A stretch of DNA of 64,000 nucleotides. It comes from CAZBDU01 sp964490725 (GTDB lineage: Bacteria > Spirochaetota > Spirochaetia > SZUA-6 > DRHE01). A model generated the notes under the pieces. It was not told the DNA's origin. It did not search any database and saw only the letters and a list, made by a program, of their open reading frames with translations. The stretch is from positions 1 through 64,000 of the forward strand of contig CAZBDU010000009.1 in the NCBI GenBank assembly GCA_964490725.1, given 5' to 3'. Every line of letters begins with the position of its first letter. Positions within the stretch are counted from its first letter, which is position 1. Positions 41,126 to 49,579 of this stretch are shown piece by piece. A program made the translations under genes and the position numbers.

Positions 41126-42787
41126 ATGAAACGCATGCCGCGGGTTCTGTGGTGGGCGGCCGTCCTGCTTGCGCTGGCGGCGCTCCTGTCGTGTGGCGGT
41201 GCGCCACCTGCAGCCAAGGAAAGGTTGGTCAGGTTCGCGCAACAGTGGCCCTGCAAGATCGATCCGGCAGTGGGGCTGGACAACGTAGCATCTCTAGTCC
41301 AGAACAATGTCTACGAAACGCTCGTGGAGATCTCTGCGGACGGATCGCTGTCCGGTGAGATAGCCAAGGACTGGACGCTGGATGAAGCCACAAATACCTA
41401 CACGTTCCATCTCAACGACGGAATCAAGTTCCACGATGGGACTGCGTTGAAGGCATCGGATGTGGGTTTCAGCATGCAGCGGTTGTTGGACATAGGCGAG
41501 GGATGGGCCTACCTGTTTCAGGGCAGGGTGAAGAGTTGGAGCGCGCCGGACTCCAAGACGGTGCAGTTCGTGCTCGACCGTCCCTACGCTGTTTTCCCAT
41601 ACATGTTGGCGTATCTCTTCGTCCTGAATGAGAAGCAAGTGATGGACAACAAGCAGGAAGGGAATTACGGGGAAAACGGAGACTACGGCCGGCAGTGGCT
41701 GACCGAGCATGACGCTGGAAGCGGCCCGTTTACCGTTACGGAGTGGAAGCCTCAGGAGTACGTGCTGGCCAAGCGCTTCAAGGACTACCGCAAGGGTTGG
41801 GACGAGAACGCGCCCGACGGCTTCAAGATCGTCTTCACGACGGAGCCGGTGACGGTACGGACCCTGATGGCGCAGAAGGAACTTGAAGTAACCGACAGCG
41901 GCCAGCCGCTTGAAAATCTCCAGTCTCTGGATGCATTGGCCGGGGTCAACATAGCGAACCTTCGGGCGGGCGGGATGATGTACCTGTTCTTCAATACCTC
42001 CAAGCCGCCTCTGGACGATATTCACATCCGAAGGGCGCTGCAATACAGTCTTGACTACGCAGCAGTGAAGAAACAGATCTACCCGAACGGAATCGCAACT
42101 AACGGGCCTGTAGCCGGCTCGCTGAAGGGATTTGTCGCCTCGCTCCCCGTGTTCGCGCAGGATCTGGGAAAGGCCAAAGCGGAGATCGCTGAGTCCAGGT
42201 ACGCAACGAAGCTGGCTGACCATCCCCTCGATCTCGTTTGGGTCGATTCGACCCCAGACGAGGAGAAGGTCGCGTTGCTTCTGCAGCGTGATGCGCAACA
42301 GTTGGGTTTCAAGATCAACATACTCAAGACGCCGTGGCTTTCGGTGGTGGATCAGGTTGCGCGACCGGAGAGTTCCGCACACCTGACGACCATCGTCTTT
42401 TCCAGTATCAGTGTCCCCTATCCGGATGCCGGAGCGATGATTGAGACAGCCTATTATTCCGCTGGTAGAGGGACCGTGAACAATATCCACTGGTTCGACA
42501 GCGAGACCCAGGATGCCCTCGACCGCATGATCGAGGATGTGATGGCCACCGCCGACGAGGCACAGCGGATGGCGAAGTACGAAGAGGTGACCAAGAAGGT
42601 TCTTGAGCTAGCTCCTGACATCTGGCCGATCGAAATGCCGCAGACCTACGCCTACCAAGACTATCTGGTGTGGCCGGAGGCGCAGGGATCCAAGTGGGGC
42701 ACGAGTGTTCCCATGGCTCCCGGGCACTGCCTGATGAATTTCCGAGAGGTGAGATTCATACCGGAGAAGATGCCAGCAGCCAAGTGA
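41126..42787 (+). CDS. Peptide ABC importer substrate-binding lipoprotein
   Basis: 553 residues, family 5 solute-binding protein (OppA/DppA). The lipobox is LAALLSC at about residue 24. Family segments are LVRFAQQW, YTFHLNDGIKFHDGTALKASD and MMYLFFNTSKPPLDDIHIRRA (as separate stretches). Substrates in the family include peptides, nickel and opines. AAGGAGG lies nine bases before the ATG. A strong hairpin follows before the permease genes. Confidence 0.92.
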   Translation: MKRMPRVLWWAAVLLALAALLSCGGAPPAAKERLVRFAQQWPCKIDPAVGLDNVASLVQNNVYETLVEISADGSLSGEIAKDWTLDEATNTYTFHLNDGIKFHDGTALKASDVGFSMQRLLDIGEGWAYLFQGRVKSWSAPDSKTVQFVLDRPYAVFPYMLAYLFVLNEKQVMDNKQEGNYGENGDYGRQWLTEHDAGSGPFTVTEWKPQEYVLAKRFKDYRKGWDENAPDGFKIVFTTEPVTVRTLMAQKELEVTDSGQPLENLQSLDALAGVNIANLRAGGMMYLFFNTSKPPLDDIHIRRALQYSLDYAAVKKQIYPNGIATNGPVAGSLKGFVASLPVFAQDLGKAKAEIAESRYATKLADHPLDLVWVDSTPDEEKVALLLQRDAQQLGFKINILKTPWLSVVDQVARPESSAHLTTIVFSSISVPYPDAGAMIETAYYSAGRGTVNNIHWFDSETQDALDRMIEDVMATADEAQRMAKYEEVTKKVLELAPDIWPIEMPQTYAYQDYLVWPEAQGSKWGTSVPMAPGHCLMNFREVRFIPEKMPAAK

Positions 42788-42801
42788 GTAGTGTGAGAAG
42801 A

Positions 42802-42835
42802 AGTGAGGCCGGCGATGTTTCTCGCCGGCCTCACT
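42802..42835 (+). promoter_or_regulatory. Perfect 14-bp hairpin between binding-protein and permease genes
   Basis: AGTGAGGCCGGCGA (42802-42815), loop of six, TCGCCGGCCTCACT (42822-42835), 14 bases after the binding-protein stop. No T-tract follows, so partial termination or protection of upstream mRNA is more likely than full termination. The remaining 42836-43060 shows no gene. Confidence 0.75.
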
Positions 42836-43060
42836 GGCCGGTCTCGACTGCCGGGCTGGCTCGAGTGCCAGCGGTTCTCAAGCTGAATAGTTCTGCGAGC
42901 CTCTCGCTGGCTGCGGTGGCGGTTGCGGCCTCTGAAGGAAGCGGCCTCCGCCGCGCGCGGCGCCGTTCCTGTCACGTTGAGAAGGACCCCTGCCGGCGGC
43001 ACAGCCCCCGAGGCGGCACAGCGGCCACCGTAGCGCGATGAGACGAGTTGAGGTGACGGA

Positions 43061-44086
43061 ATGATGCAAATGGGAGTGTTCGTGCTGAGGCGCATCTTTC
43101 ACTCACTGTTCGTACTTGTCGGGTTGTCTGTGGTCATCTTCATCATTGCACGAATCGTCCCCGGCGATCCCGCGAGAATGGCGCTCGGACCCAGAGCACC
43201 GGAAGCGGTGGTGGAACGGTTGCGACAGGAAATGAATCTGGACAAGTCTCTGCCGGCCCAGTACTACTACTGGATAAGGGGAGTGCTATCTGGAGACTTC
43301 GGCAGGTCCCTCTTCACCAATCAACCGGTCATCGATGACATAAAGCGGTACCTTCCGGCAACGCTGGAGTTGGTGGTGTCGGCCACGCTGATCGCGGTGG
43401 TATTCTCCATCCTTCTAGGGTCCCTTGCCGCTCGCTATCGAGACCGGTGGGTGGACGCAGTCATCCGCGTTACCTCCTACTTCGGGATCGCCCTGCCGGC
43501 GTTTGTCGTTGCTGTCTTCCTTGTGTTGATTCTCGGCTATGCTGTCCCGATTCTGCCAGTGATCGGCAGGCTCTCGCCGGGCGTCCAGTCTCCTCCTCGA
43601 ATCACAGGGATGTTGGTACTGGACGGTATTGCGTCAGGAAACCTGGTTGCAGCCTGGGACGCCCTGAAGCATCTGGCTCTCCCGGCGCTCGCGTTGTCGC
43701 TGGGCGGATTGTTTCAGGATGCGAGGATTACCCGATCGTCCATGGTTGACAATTTGGGCAGAGACTACATCATAGCGGAACGAGGCTACGGGATCCCGGA
43801 GCGCGTAATCATGTCGAAGTATCTGCTCAGGCCTTCCCTCATTCCGACGGTTTCGGTCATGGGTTTGGAGTTCGGCACCGTCGTGGCAAACGCGTTTCTG
43901 GTAGAGTTGATATTCAACTGGCCAGGTCTTTCGCGCTACGGCGTCAACGCAATGCTGACGAAGGACCTGAACGCGGTGTCCGCAGTGATCGTGGTCGTAG
44001 GGTTCATTTTCGTCTTCATGAACATCGTCGTAGACATCATCGTGGCCTTCCTCGATCCTAGAATCCGCGTTGGTGAGGGCCGGTAG
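43061..44086 (+). CDS. Peptide ABC importer permease (DppB type)
   Basis: 341 residues, six membrane segments. The N-terminal RIVPGDPARMALGP and the LPAFVVAVFLVLILGY stretch are typical of the B-type subunit, as is the C-terminal ELIFNWPGLSRYG. The EAA loop lies near AERGYGIPERVIMSKYLLR. The ATG at 43061 follows a GAGGTGACGG stretch. Seventeen bases separate it from the C-type subunit. Confidence 0.92.
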   Translation: MMQMGVFVLRRIFHSLFVLVGLSVVIFIIARIVPGDPARMALGPRAPEAVVERLRQEMNLDKSLPAQYYYWIRGVLSGDFGRSLFTNQPVIDDIKRYLPATLELVVSATLIAVVFSILLGSLAARYRDRWVDAVIRVTSYFGIALPAFVVAVFLVLILGYAVPILPVIGRLSPGVQSPPRITGMLVLDGIASGNLVAAWDALKHLALPALALSLGGLFQDARITRSSMVDNLGRDYIIAERGYGIPERVIMSKYLLRPSLIPTVSVMGLEFGTVVANAFLVELIFNWPGLSRYGVNAMLTKDLNAVSAVIVVVGFIFVFMNIVVDIIVAFLDPRIRVGEGR

Positions 44087-44102
44087 GCGGTAGAGGCAGA
44101 AC

Positions 44103-45017
44103 ATGGCTGAGAGTCGGAGAGCTTCCACGGATGGACTGCGGTCGAGTGAGGCGAAACTGGTGCGATTGCTTGACCGAACGAAGCGTAGCTGGTACAACTT
44201 CTCCCGGAACCGACTCTCCATTGTGGGGTTGGCGATCGTCTTGTTGATCGTCTTTGCTGCCGCCGCCGCTCCTATTGTGACGCCCTATCCGGCACATGCA
44301 GGCAGCTATGTCAACTTTGATAAAGCCAACATCGGGCCGTCGCGAGAGTTCATCTTTGGCTCCGACGTATTCGGTAGAGACGTGTTCACAAGGACCGTCT
44401 TCTCCCTGCGTGGCGCCCTGCTGATCGCCGCTGTAGTGTTGTCGATCGCCGTGCCGTTTGGGGTTCTGGCAGGTTTAATCGCAGGTTATTTCAAGGGCAG
44501 CTTTGTCGACACTCTCATAATGCGGATAACGGACGTCTTCCTGGGCATTCCTCCGCTGATTCTGGCCCTGGCGATCGCCTCGGTGCTGAAGCCCAAGCTA
44601 ACGAATACCATGATTGCGGTTTCCGTGTCATGGTGGCCCTGGTACACGCGAATGGTCTATGGCATGGCCTCCTCGATCCGAAACGAGTTCTTCGTGAAGG
44701 CCGCAGAGCTTACCGGTGCTTCCAGGGCCCACATCATCTTCAGAGAGATCCTGCCGGGGTGCCTTTCGCCGGTCTTCACCAAGCTCGCTTTGGACGTTGG
44801 GTGGGTGATCCTGGTGAGCGCGTCGCTGTCGTTCGTGGGGCTGGGCGAGCAGCCGCCCACGCCTGCACTGGGGCAGATGGTTGCGGATGGCGCCAAGTAC
44901 ATGCCGGCACAATGGTGGTTGACGGTCTTTCCCGCGCTAGGCATAGCAGCGTTGATTCTGGGCTTCAATCTCGTGGGTGATGGAGTGCGCGATATGCTGG
45001 AAACAGGAGTCCGCTGA
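44103..45017 (+). CDS. Peptide ABC importer permease (DppC type)
   Basis: 304 residues. An N-terminal tail and one membrane segment (NRLSIVGLAIVLLIVFAAAA) precede FGSDVFGRDVFTR, a standard C-subunit feature, and five more segments. The EAA loop is KAAELTGASRAHIIFREILP. Stop at 45017, one base before the ATG of the ATPase gene. Confidence 0.92.
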   Translation: MAESRRASTDGLRSSEAKLVRLLDRTKRSWYNFSRNRLSIVGLAIVLLIVFAAAAAPIVTPYPAHAGSYVNFDKANIGPSREFIFGSDVFGRDVFTRTVFSLRGALLIAAVVLSIAVPFGVLAGLIAGYFKGSFVDTLIMRITDVFLGIPPLILALAIASVLKPKLTNTMIAVSVSWWPWYTRMVYGMASSIRNEFFVKAAELTGASRAHIIFREILPGCLSPVFTKLALDVGWVILVSASLSFVGLGEQPPTPALGQMVADGAKYMPAQWWLTVFPALGIAALILGFNLVGDGVRDMLETGVR

Positions 45018-45018
45018 A

Positions 45019-46002
45019 ATGGCCGGTGGCAGACTCCTCGACATCCGCGATTTGCACGTCTGGTACCGGGTCTATGACGGATACTTGAAGGTTCTGGACG
45101 GGGTTCATTTCTTTGTGGCGGAGGGCGAGCGGGTCGGACTGGTTGGGGAAACCGGATGTGGTAAGACAACCACCATGAAGGCGATCCTGCGGATACTACC
45201 TGAGAGAGACGCCAGGGTCCCTCGGGGGCAGGTCATTTTCCGGGGAACGGACTTGTTGCGGGCCAGTCCGGGGGTCGTGCAGCGGGTGCGGTCACGAGAG
45301 ATAGCGATGATCTTCCAAGATCCGACTGCTTCGTTGAACCCTGTATTCACATTGGGAACACAGTTGGGTGACGTCATTCGCTTTTCGGCACCCACGGCGG
45401 AGAACAGACAGGGCAAGAGCGTCAGGGAACTGGCCATTCGGGCCCTCAGAGAAGTGTCGCTTCCCGATCAACAGAGGCTTCTGGGCGCCTATCCGGTTCA
45501 GCTCTCCGGCGGCATGCGTCAGCGTGTGTGCATATCCATGGCGATAACCACCCCACGACAGCTTCTGATCGCCGATGAGCCAGGTACGTCTCTGGATGTG
45601 ACCATTCAAGACCAGATACTGCGCCTGCTACGGGACTTGGTGGAGAAGAAGGGCACCTCAATAATCCTCATTACGCATTCGTTGGGAGTGGCGCGAGAGA
45701 TGACGGACAGGATCTACGTGATGTACGCCGGGACGATGGTGGAAGAGGCCTCAACGCAGGAGCTGTTCAAGAACCCGCTGCATCCCTACACGGTAGGCCT
45801 GTTGGGCTCCGTGCCGAAGCTGACAGGAAAGGGAATCTCGGCCGGAATCCCCGGTAGAATTCCCGACTACCTTCATCCTCCGGAGGGTTGTCGGTTCCAC
45901 CCCCGCTGTGCACAAGCCATGCCGGTGTGCTCACGGGAAAAGCCGCCGTTCTACGACGCGGGGAGCAAACATCGCGTGGCGTGTTTTCTGTGCAGGAACT
46001 AG
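45019..46002 (+). CDS. Peptide ABC importer ATPase (DppD type)
   Basis: 327 residues. Walker A is GETGCGKTT, the signature LSGGMRQRVCISMAI, Walker B LLIADEPGTSLDV, and the H-loop His ILITHSLGVA. The C-terminal oligopeptide-transporter domain has GCRFHPRCAQAMPVCS, whose Cys residues may hold an Fe-S cluster in some members. The ATG at 45019 follows the permease stop directly; a longer reading from 44977 would overlap that gene by 41 bases. Confidence 0.92.
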   Translation: MAGGRLLDIRDLHVWYRVYDGYLKVLDGVHFFVAEGERVGLVGETGCGKTTTMKAILRILPERDARVPRGQVIFRGTDLLRASPGVVQRVRSREIAMIFQDPTASLNPVFTLGTQLGDVIRFSAPTAENRQGKSVRELAIRALREVSLPDQQRLLGAYPVQLSGGMRQRVCISMAITTPRQLLIADEPGTSLDVTIQDQILRLLRDLVEKKGTSIILITHSLGVAREMTDRIYVMYAGTMVEEASTQELFKNPLHPYTVGLLGSVPKLTGKGISAGIPGRIPDYLHPPEGCRFHPRCAQAMPVCSREKPPFYDAGSKHRVACFLCRN

Positions 46003-46005
46003 GGT

Positions 46006-46980
46006 ATGAATGACAAGATTCTTGAGGTGAGACAGCTGAAGAAATACTTCAAGATCAGCGGCAGAGGAAAACATGCGATGTTCGTCCGCGCAGTATCCGG
46101 CGTATCGTTCGACATATCTCAGGGAGAGACTCTCGGCTTGGTGGGCGAGTCGGGTTCCGGGAAGAGCACGATCGCCTACACCATCATGGGAATGTATGCA
46201 CCGACTTCGGGCGATATCTTGTACAAAGGAGAGCCTCTTGCCGGTATGGCCAGCAAGAGGCCACTGCGCCTGAAGAAGGAGCTGCAGATCGTCTTTCAGG
46301 ATCCTGGTTCCTCGCTCAACCCCCGACAAACCATCAAGCAGATTCTGGGAATGAACTTGCGTTTGCATCGGCGAGAGCTCCAGGGGCGAGAGGAGCTGGA
46401 AACCGAGATGGTTCAGCTTCTGCAGAAGGTCGAGCTGCCTGCAGACTATCTGTACAAGTCACCTCCTTCCATCGGGGGCGGGGAGAGACAGATGATAGGG
46501 GTGGCTCGGGCACTGGCGGCAAATCCCTCGGTGATTGTGCTTGACGAGCCGACCTCGGCGCTGGACGTGTCGGTGCAGGCCAAGGTGATCAGCAAGCTGC
46601 AAGAGCTGCAAAGGGAGATGGAACTGACCTTTCTGTTCATTACGCACGATTTGAGTCTCATGCGCAACGTGGCGACTCGTGTCGCCATCATGTACCTGGG
46701 CAAGATTTGCGAGCTGGCCACCGCAGAGGAATTCTTCAAGAACCCTCTCCATCCCTACACGCGCATGCTGCTGTCCTCAATTCCGACAGTGTCTGCGGAA
46801 GAAGAGTCGCTCAAGCCGGCAAGAATTGCCTCGATCGGGGAGATCCCAAGTCCTGTAAATGTGCCGCCGGGATGCAGCTTCCATATGCGCTGTCCTGAGA
46901 GGAAGGACCGTTGCGCTGTTGAGGCGCCAGAAATGCGCGAAGCAAGCCGGGGGCATTTCGTTTCCTGCCATCTTTGCTAG
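46006..46980 (+). CDS. Peptide ABC importer ATPase (DppF type)
   Basis: 324 residues. Walker A is GESGSGKST, Walker B VIVLDEPTSALDV, H-loop LFITHDLS, and the C-terminal domain has CSFHMRCPERKDRC. The signature motif reads SIGGGERQMIG instead of LSGGQRQ; loss of the signature Ser is unusual for DppF and may lower activity at one of the two sites. Three bases separate it from DppD. It ends the importer operon and the intact part of the island. Confidence 0.92.
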   Translation: MNDKILEVRQLKKYFKISGRGKHAMFVRAVSGVSFDISQGETLGLVGESGSGKSTIAYTIMGMYAPTSGDILYKGEPLAGMASKRPLRLKKELQIVFQDPGSSLNPRQTIKQILGMNLRLHRRELQGREELETEMVQLLQKVELPADYLYKSPPSIGGGERQMIGVARALAANPSVIVLDEPTSALDVSVQAKVISKLQELQREMELTFLFITHDLSLMRNVATRVAIMYLGKICELATAEEFFKNPLHPYTRMLLSSIPTVSAEEESLKPARIASIGEIPSPVNVPPGCSFHMRCPERKDRCAVEAPEMREASRGHFVSCHLC

Positions 46981-47323
46981 TATCAGTGCAGGCATCCGTT
47001 TTCTATGGTTCGAGGGTAACTGGAGTTGCAACACTGCCGGTTACCCCCTCTATCTACCGGTCATCGCATTCTGAGAGATTCGCCTACCTGCCTAATCTAA
47101 TATGGTTTGAGAGATTTCCTCCTACGCGCGGCAGGACAATGGAAACCGCTCGCGGATCGCCCGGTCCTTCTCGACCCGCAGGGGACTGCGCACGAACAGA
47201 TACTCTTCCGCCCCCCCCGTTGCCGCAGGCACACCTCCACCCCAGGGTGATCCTTTCCCGCTGCCTCCACGTGGCGGAACTGGTACACCCGCTCTGCACA
47301 GAGATCCGGCAGGAGATCCGCAT

Positions 47324-47524
47324 GCTGCCAACTTCGAAATCGACTGCTACAACGCTCTCACAGTGGTGCACCGGGACGACACGGGCCAGGCCTTTTCCGT
47401 GACCGTAGACCGCCTGGATGATGTGGGGGGCATCATCGAGGGCACCTTCTCGAAGACGCTTCACTACACGTCTACCGACATGACCGTGACGAACGGCCGG
47501 TTTCGAGTGAAGCGCGTGGAGTAG
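47324..47524 (+). pseudogene. 3' remnant of a lipoprotein-like gene
   Basis: About 66 codons without a start read ANFEIDCYNALTVVHRDD to GTFSKTL and end TNGRFRVKRVE. The pattern G-T-F-S ... I/V-T-N-G-R-F is the C-terminal end of small beta-rich lipoproteins, so the upstream part appears lost. It lies at the right edge of the lower-GC island. The preceding 46981-47323 holds no gene I can support; a tRNA-Leu-like patch at 47269-47291 does not fold as a tRNA. Confidence 0.45.
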
Positions 47525-47587
47525 CCGTCAGTGCGGCCGGGGCCGCCGGCGCCGGGAGGAGCGGCCGGGAGGAGCGGCCGAGGGCCG

Positions 47588-49579
47588 TCAGCCCGCAGCT
47601 TCCTGCGCCTCGACGTAGTCGAACTGGCTGTTGTAGATCTCCGCGTAGAACCCGCCGGCGGCCAGGAGCTCCCTGTGGGTCCCCTGCTCCACGATGCCCC
47701 CGTCCCGCATGACCAGGATGAGGTCCGCGTCGCGAACCGTCGACAGACGGTGGGCGATCACGAAGCTGGTGCGGCCCTTCATCAGGTTGTCCATGGCCTT
47801 TTGGATCAGAATCTCGGTGCGAGTGTCCACCGAGCTGGTGGCCTCGTCCAGAATGAGCATTCTGGGATCGGCCAGGATGGCCCGGGCGATGGTCAGCAGC
47901 TGCTTCTGCCCCTGGGAGATGTTGTTGGCCTCCTCGTTGATCACCATCTCGTAGCCCTTCGGGAGGGTGCGGATGAAGTGGTCGGCGTGGGCGGTTTTGG
48001 CCGCCTCGATCGCCTCCGCCTCCGTCGCCCCGGGCCGCCCGTAGCGGATGTTCTCCATGATGGTGCCGTTGAACAGCCAGGTGTCCTGCAGCACCATCCC
48101 GAACATCCGGCGCAGGTCCCGGCGGGAGAACTCCCTGATGTCGTGGCCGTCCACCAAGATCGCGCCGTTTCCCACGTCGTAGTAGCGCATCAGCAGCTTT
48201 ACCATCGTGGTCTTGCCGGCTCCGGTGGGGCCGACGATGGCGATCTTGTGGCCTGCCTCGGCGACGGCGGAGAAGCCGTTGATGACGGTGGCCTCCGGGG
48301 AGTAGCCGAAGGTGACGTTCCTGAACTCGACGCTCCCCTCCGGGCTGGCAAGCCTGGCGGGCTCGGCCGCCTCCGGGATCTCCTCCTCCTGGTCCAGGAA
48401 CTCGAAGACCCTCTCTGCCGCCGCGGCGGTCTGCTGCAGGACGTTGGAGATGTTGGCGAGCTGCGTGAGCGGCCGGGTAAAGTTGCGGACGTACTGGATG
48501 AAGGCCTGGATGTCGCCGACGGTGATGGCCTTCTGCACCGCAAGCCAGCCGCCCAGGATGGTGACGGCGACGTAGCCCAGGTTCCCCACCACCATCATCA
48601 AGGGCATCATGATCCCCGCCAGGAACTGGGACTTCCAGCCGGCCTGGTAGAGAGTGTCGTTCAGCCCGGTGAACTTCGCGATGCTCCTGGCCTCCCCATT
48701 GAAGGCCTTCATGACGATGTGACCGCCGTACATCTCCTCCACGTGGCCGTTCACGTGCCCGATGTAGTCCTGCTGCTGCCTGAAGTACTTCTGCGACTGC
48801 TTGACGATCACCGTCACCAGCACCATTGAAACGGGGATGATCCCCAGGGCCACCAGCGTCATGGTCCAGCTGATGGAGAACATCATGACGAGAACCCCGA
48901 ACACGGTCACCACCGAGGTCACCACCTGCGTGAGGCTCTGGCTCAGGGTCCGGTTTACGGTGTCGATGTCGTTGGCGATGATGGAGAGCACCTCACCGTG
49001 GTTGGTGCCGTCGAAGTACTTGAGGGGCATGCGGTTGATCTTCTCGGCCATGTCTCTGCGCAGCCGGTAGGTGATCTTCACCGACACCCCGGCCATGATC
49101 CAGCCCTGAACGTAGCTGAGCGCTGCCGAGACCAGGTACAACCCCAGGACCAGAAGGAGGATGTGGCCGATGGCAGCGAAGTCGATTCCGCCGGTGCCGC
49201 CGATCTGCGCCATGACCCCTTCGAAGAGCTTCGTCGTGGCCCTTCCCAGGATCTTGGGTCCGAGGATCATGAAGACGGTGGAGGCGGCGGCCACGACCAT
49301 GATGACGCCCACGGCGAGCTTGTAGGCTCCGATGTAGCGGAGGAGCTTTGCCATGGTGCCCTTGAAGTCGCGGGCCTTCTCGCCCCCACCCATTCCCATG
49401 TGGCCGCCGGGACCGCGCATTCCGGGGCCGCGCAATCCGCGGCCGCGCAGACCGCGGCCGGGCATTCCCCGAAGGCCGCCGGGCCGTCCGTCTGCGGGCG
49501 CCGCGCCTCCTGCGAGCTGCTCGCCGCTCCTCCCGGCCGCCTGCGGGCGGCCGGAGCTGTTCCGTGCGTGATCGCTCAT
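47588..49579 (-). CDS. ABC exporter half-transporter, canonical ATP site
   Basis: 663 residues: six membrane segments (about 85-375) and a C-terminal ATPase. Walker A is GPTGAGKTT (450-458), Walker B LILDEATSSVD with catalytic Glu, H-loop IAHRLST (His610). The signature NISQGQKQ (553-560) departs from LSGGQ. The first 65 residues are a Gly/Arg/Pro-rich low-complexity tail with GRGLRG-type repeats. The partner at 49576-51822 shows the reciprocal defects, as in heterodimeric multidrug exporters such as TM287/288. Overlaps the partner by 4 bp; MarR controls the operon. Confidence 0.92.
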   Translation of the reverse strand: MSDHARNSSGRPQAAGRSGEQLAGGAAPADGRPGGLRGMPGRGLRGRGLRGPGMRGPGGHMGMGGGEKARDFKGTMAKLLRYIGAYKLAVGVIMVVAAASTVFMILGPKILGRATTKLFEGVMAQIGGTGGIDFAAIGHILLLVLGLYLVSAALSYVQGWIMAGVSVKITYRLRRDMAEKINRMPLKYFDGTNHGEVLSIIANDIDTVNRTLSQSLTQVVTSVVTVFGVLVMMFSISWTMTLVALGIIPVSMVLVTVIVKQSQKYFRQQQDYIGHVNGHVEEMYGGHIVMKAFNGEARSIAKFTGLNDTLYQAGWKSQFLAGIMMPLMMVVGNLGYVAVTILGGWLAVQKAITVGDIQAFIQYVRNFTRPLTQLANISNVLQQTAAAAERVFEFLDQEEEIPEAAEPARLASPEGSVEFRNVTFGYSPEATVINGFSAVAEAGHKIAIVGPTGAGKTTMVKLLMRYYDVGNGAILVDGHDIREFSRRDLRRMFGMVLQDTWLFNGTIMENIRYGRPGATEAEAIEAAKTAHADHFIRTLPKGYEMVINEEANNISQGQKQLLTIARAILADPRMLILDEATSSVDTRTEILIQKAMDNLMKGRTSFVIAHRLSTVRDADLILVMRDGGIVEQGTHRELLAAGGFYAEIYNSQFDYVEAQEAAG

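Noticed and set aside
47269..47360. tRNA-Leu-like stretch (TGGCGGAACTGGTA followed by CTTCGAAATC)
   Set aside because: The D-arm-like part matches, but there is no anticodon stem with a seven-base loop and no paired acceptor stem. Chance similarity or a very decayed remnant.
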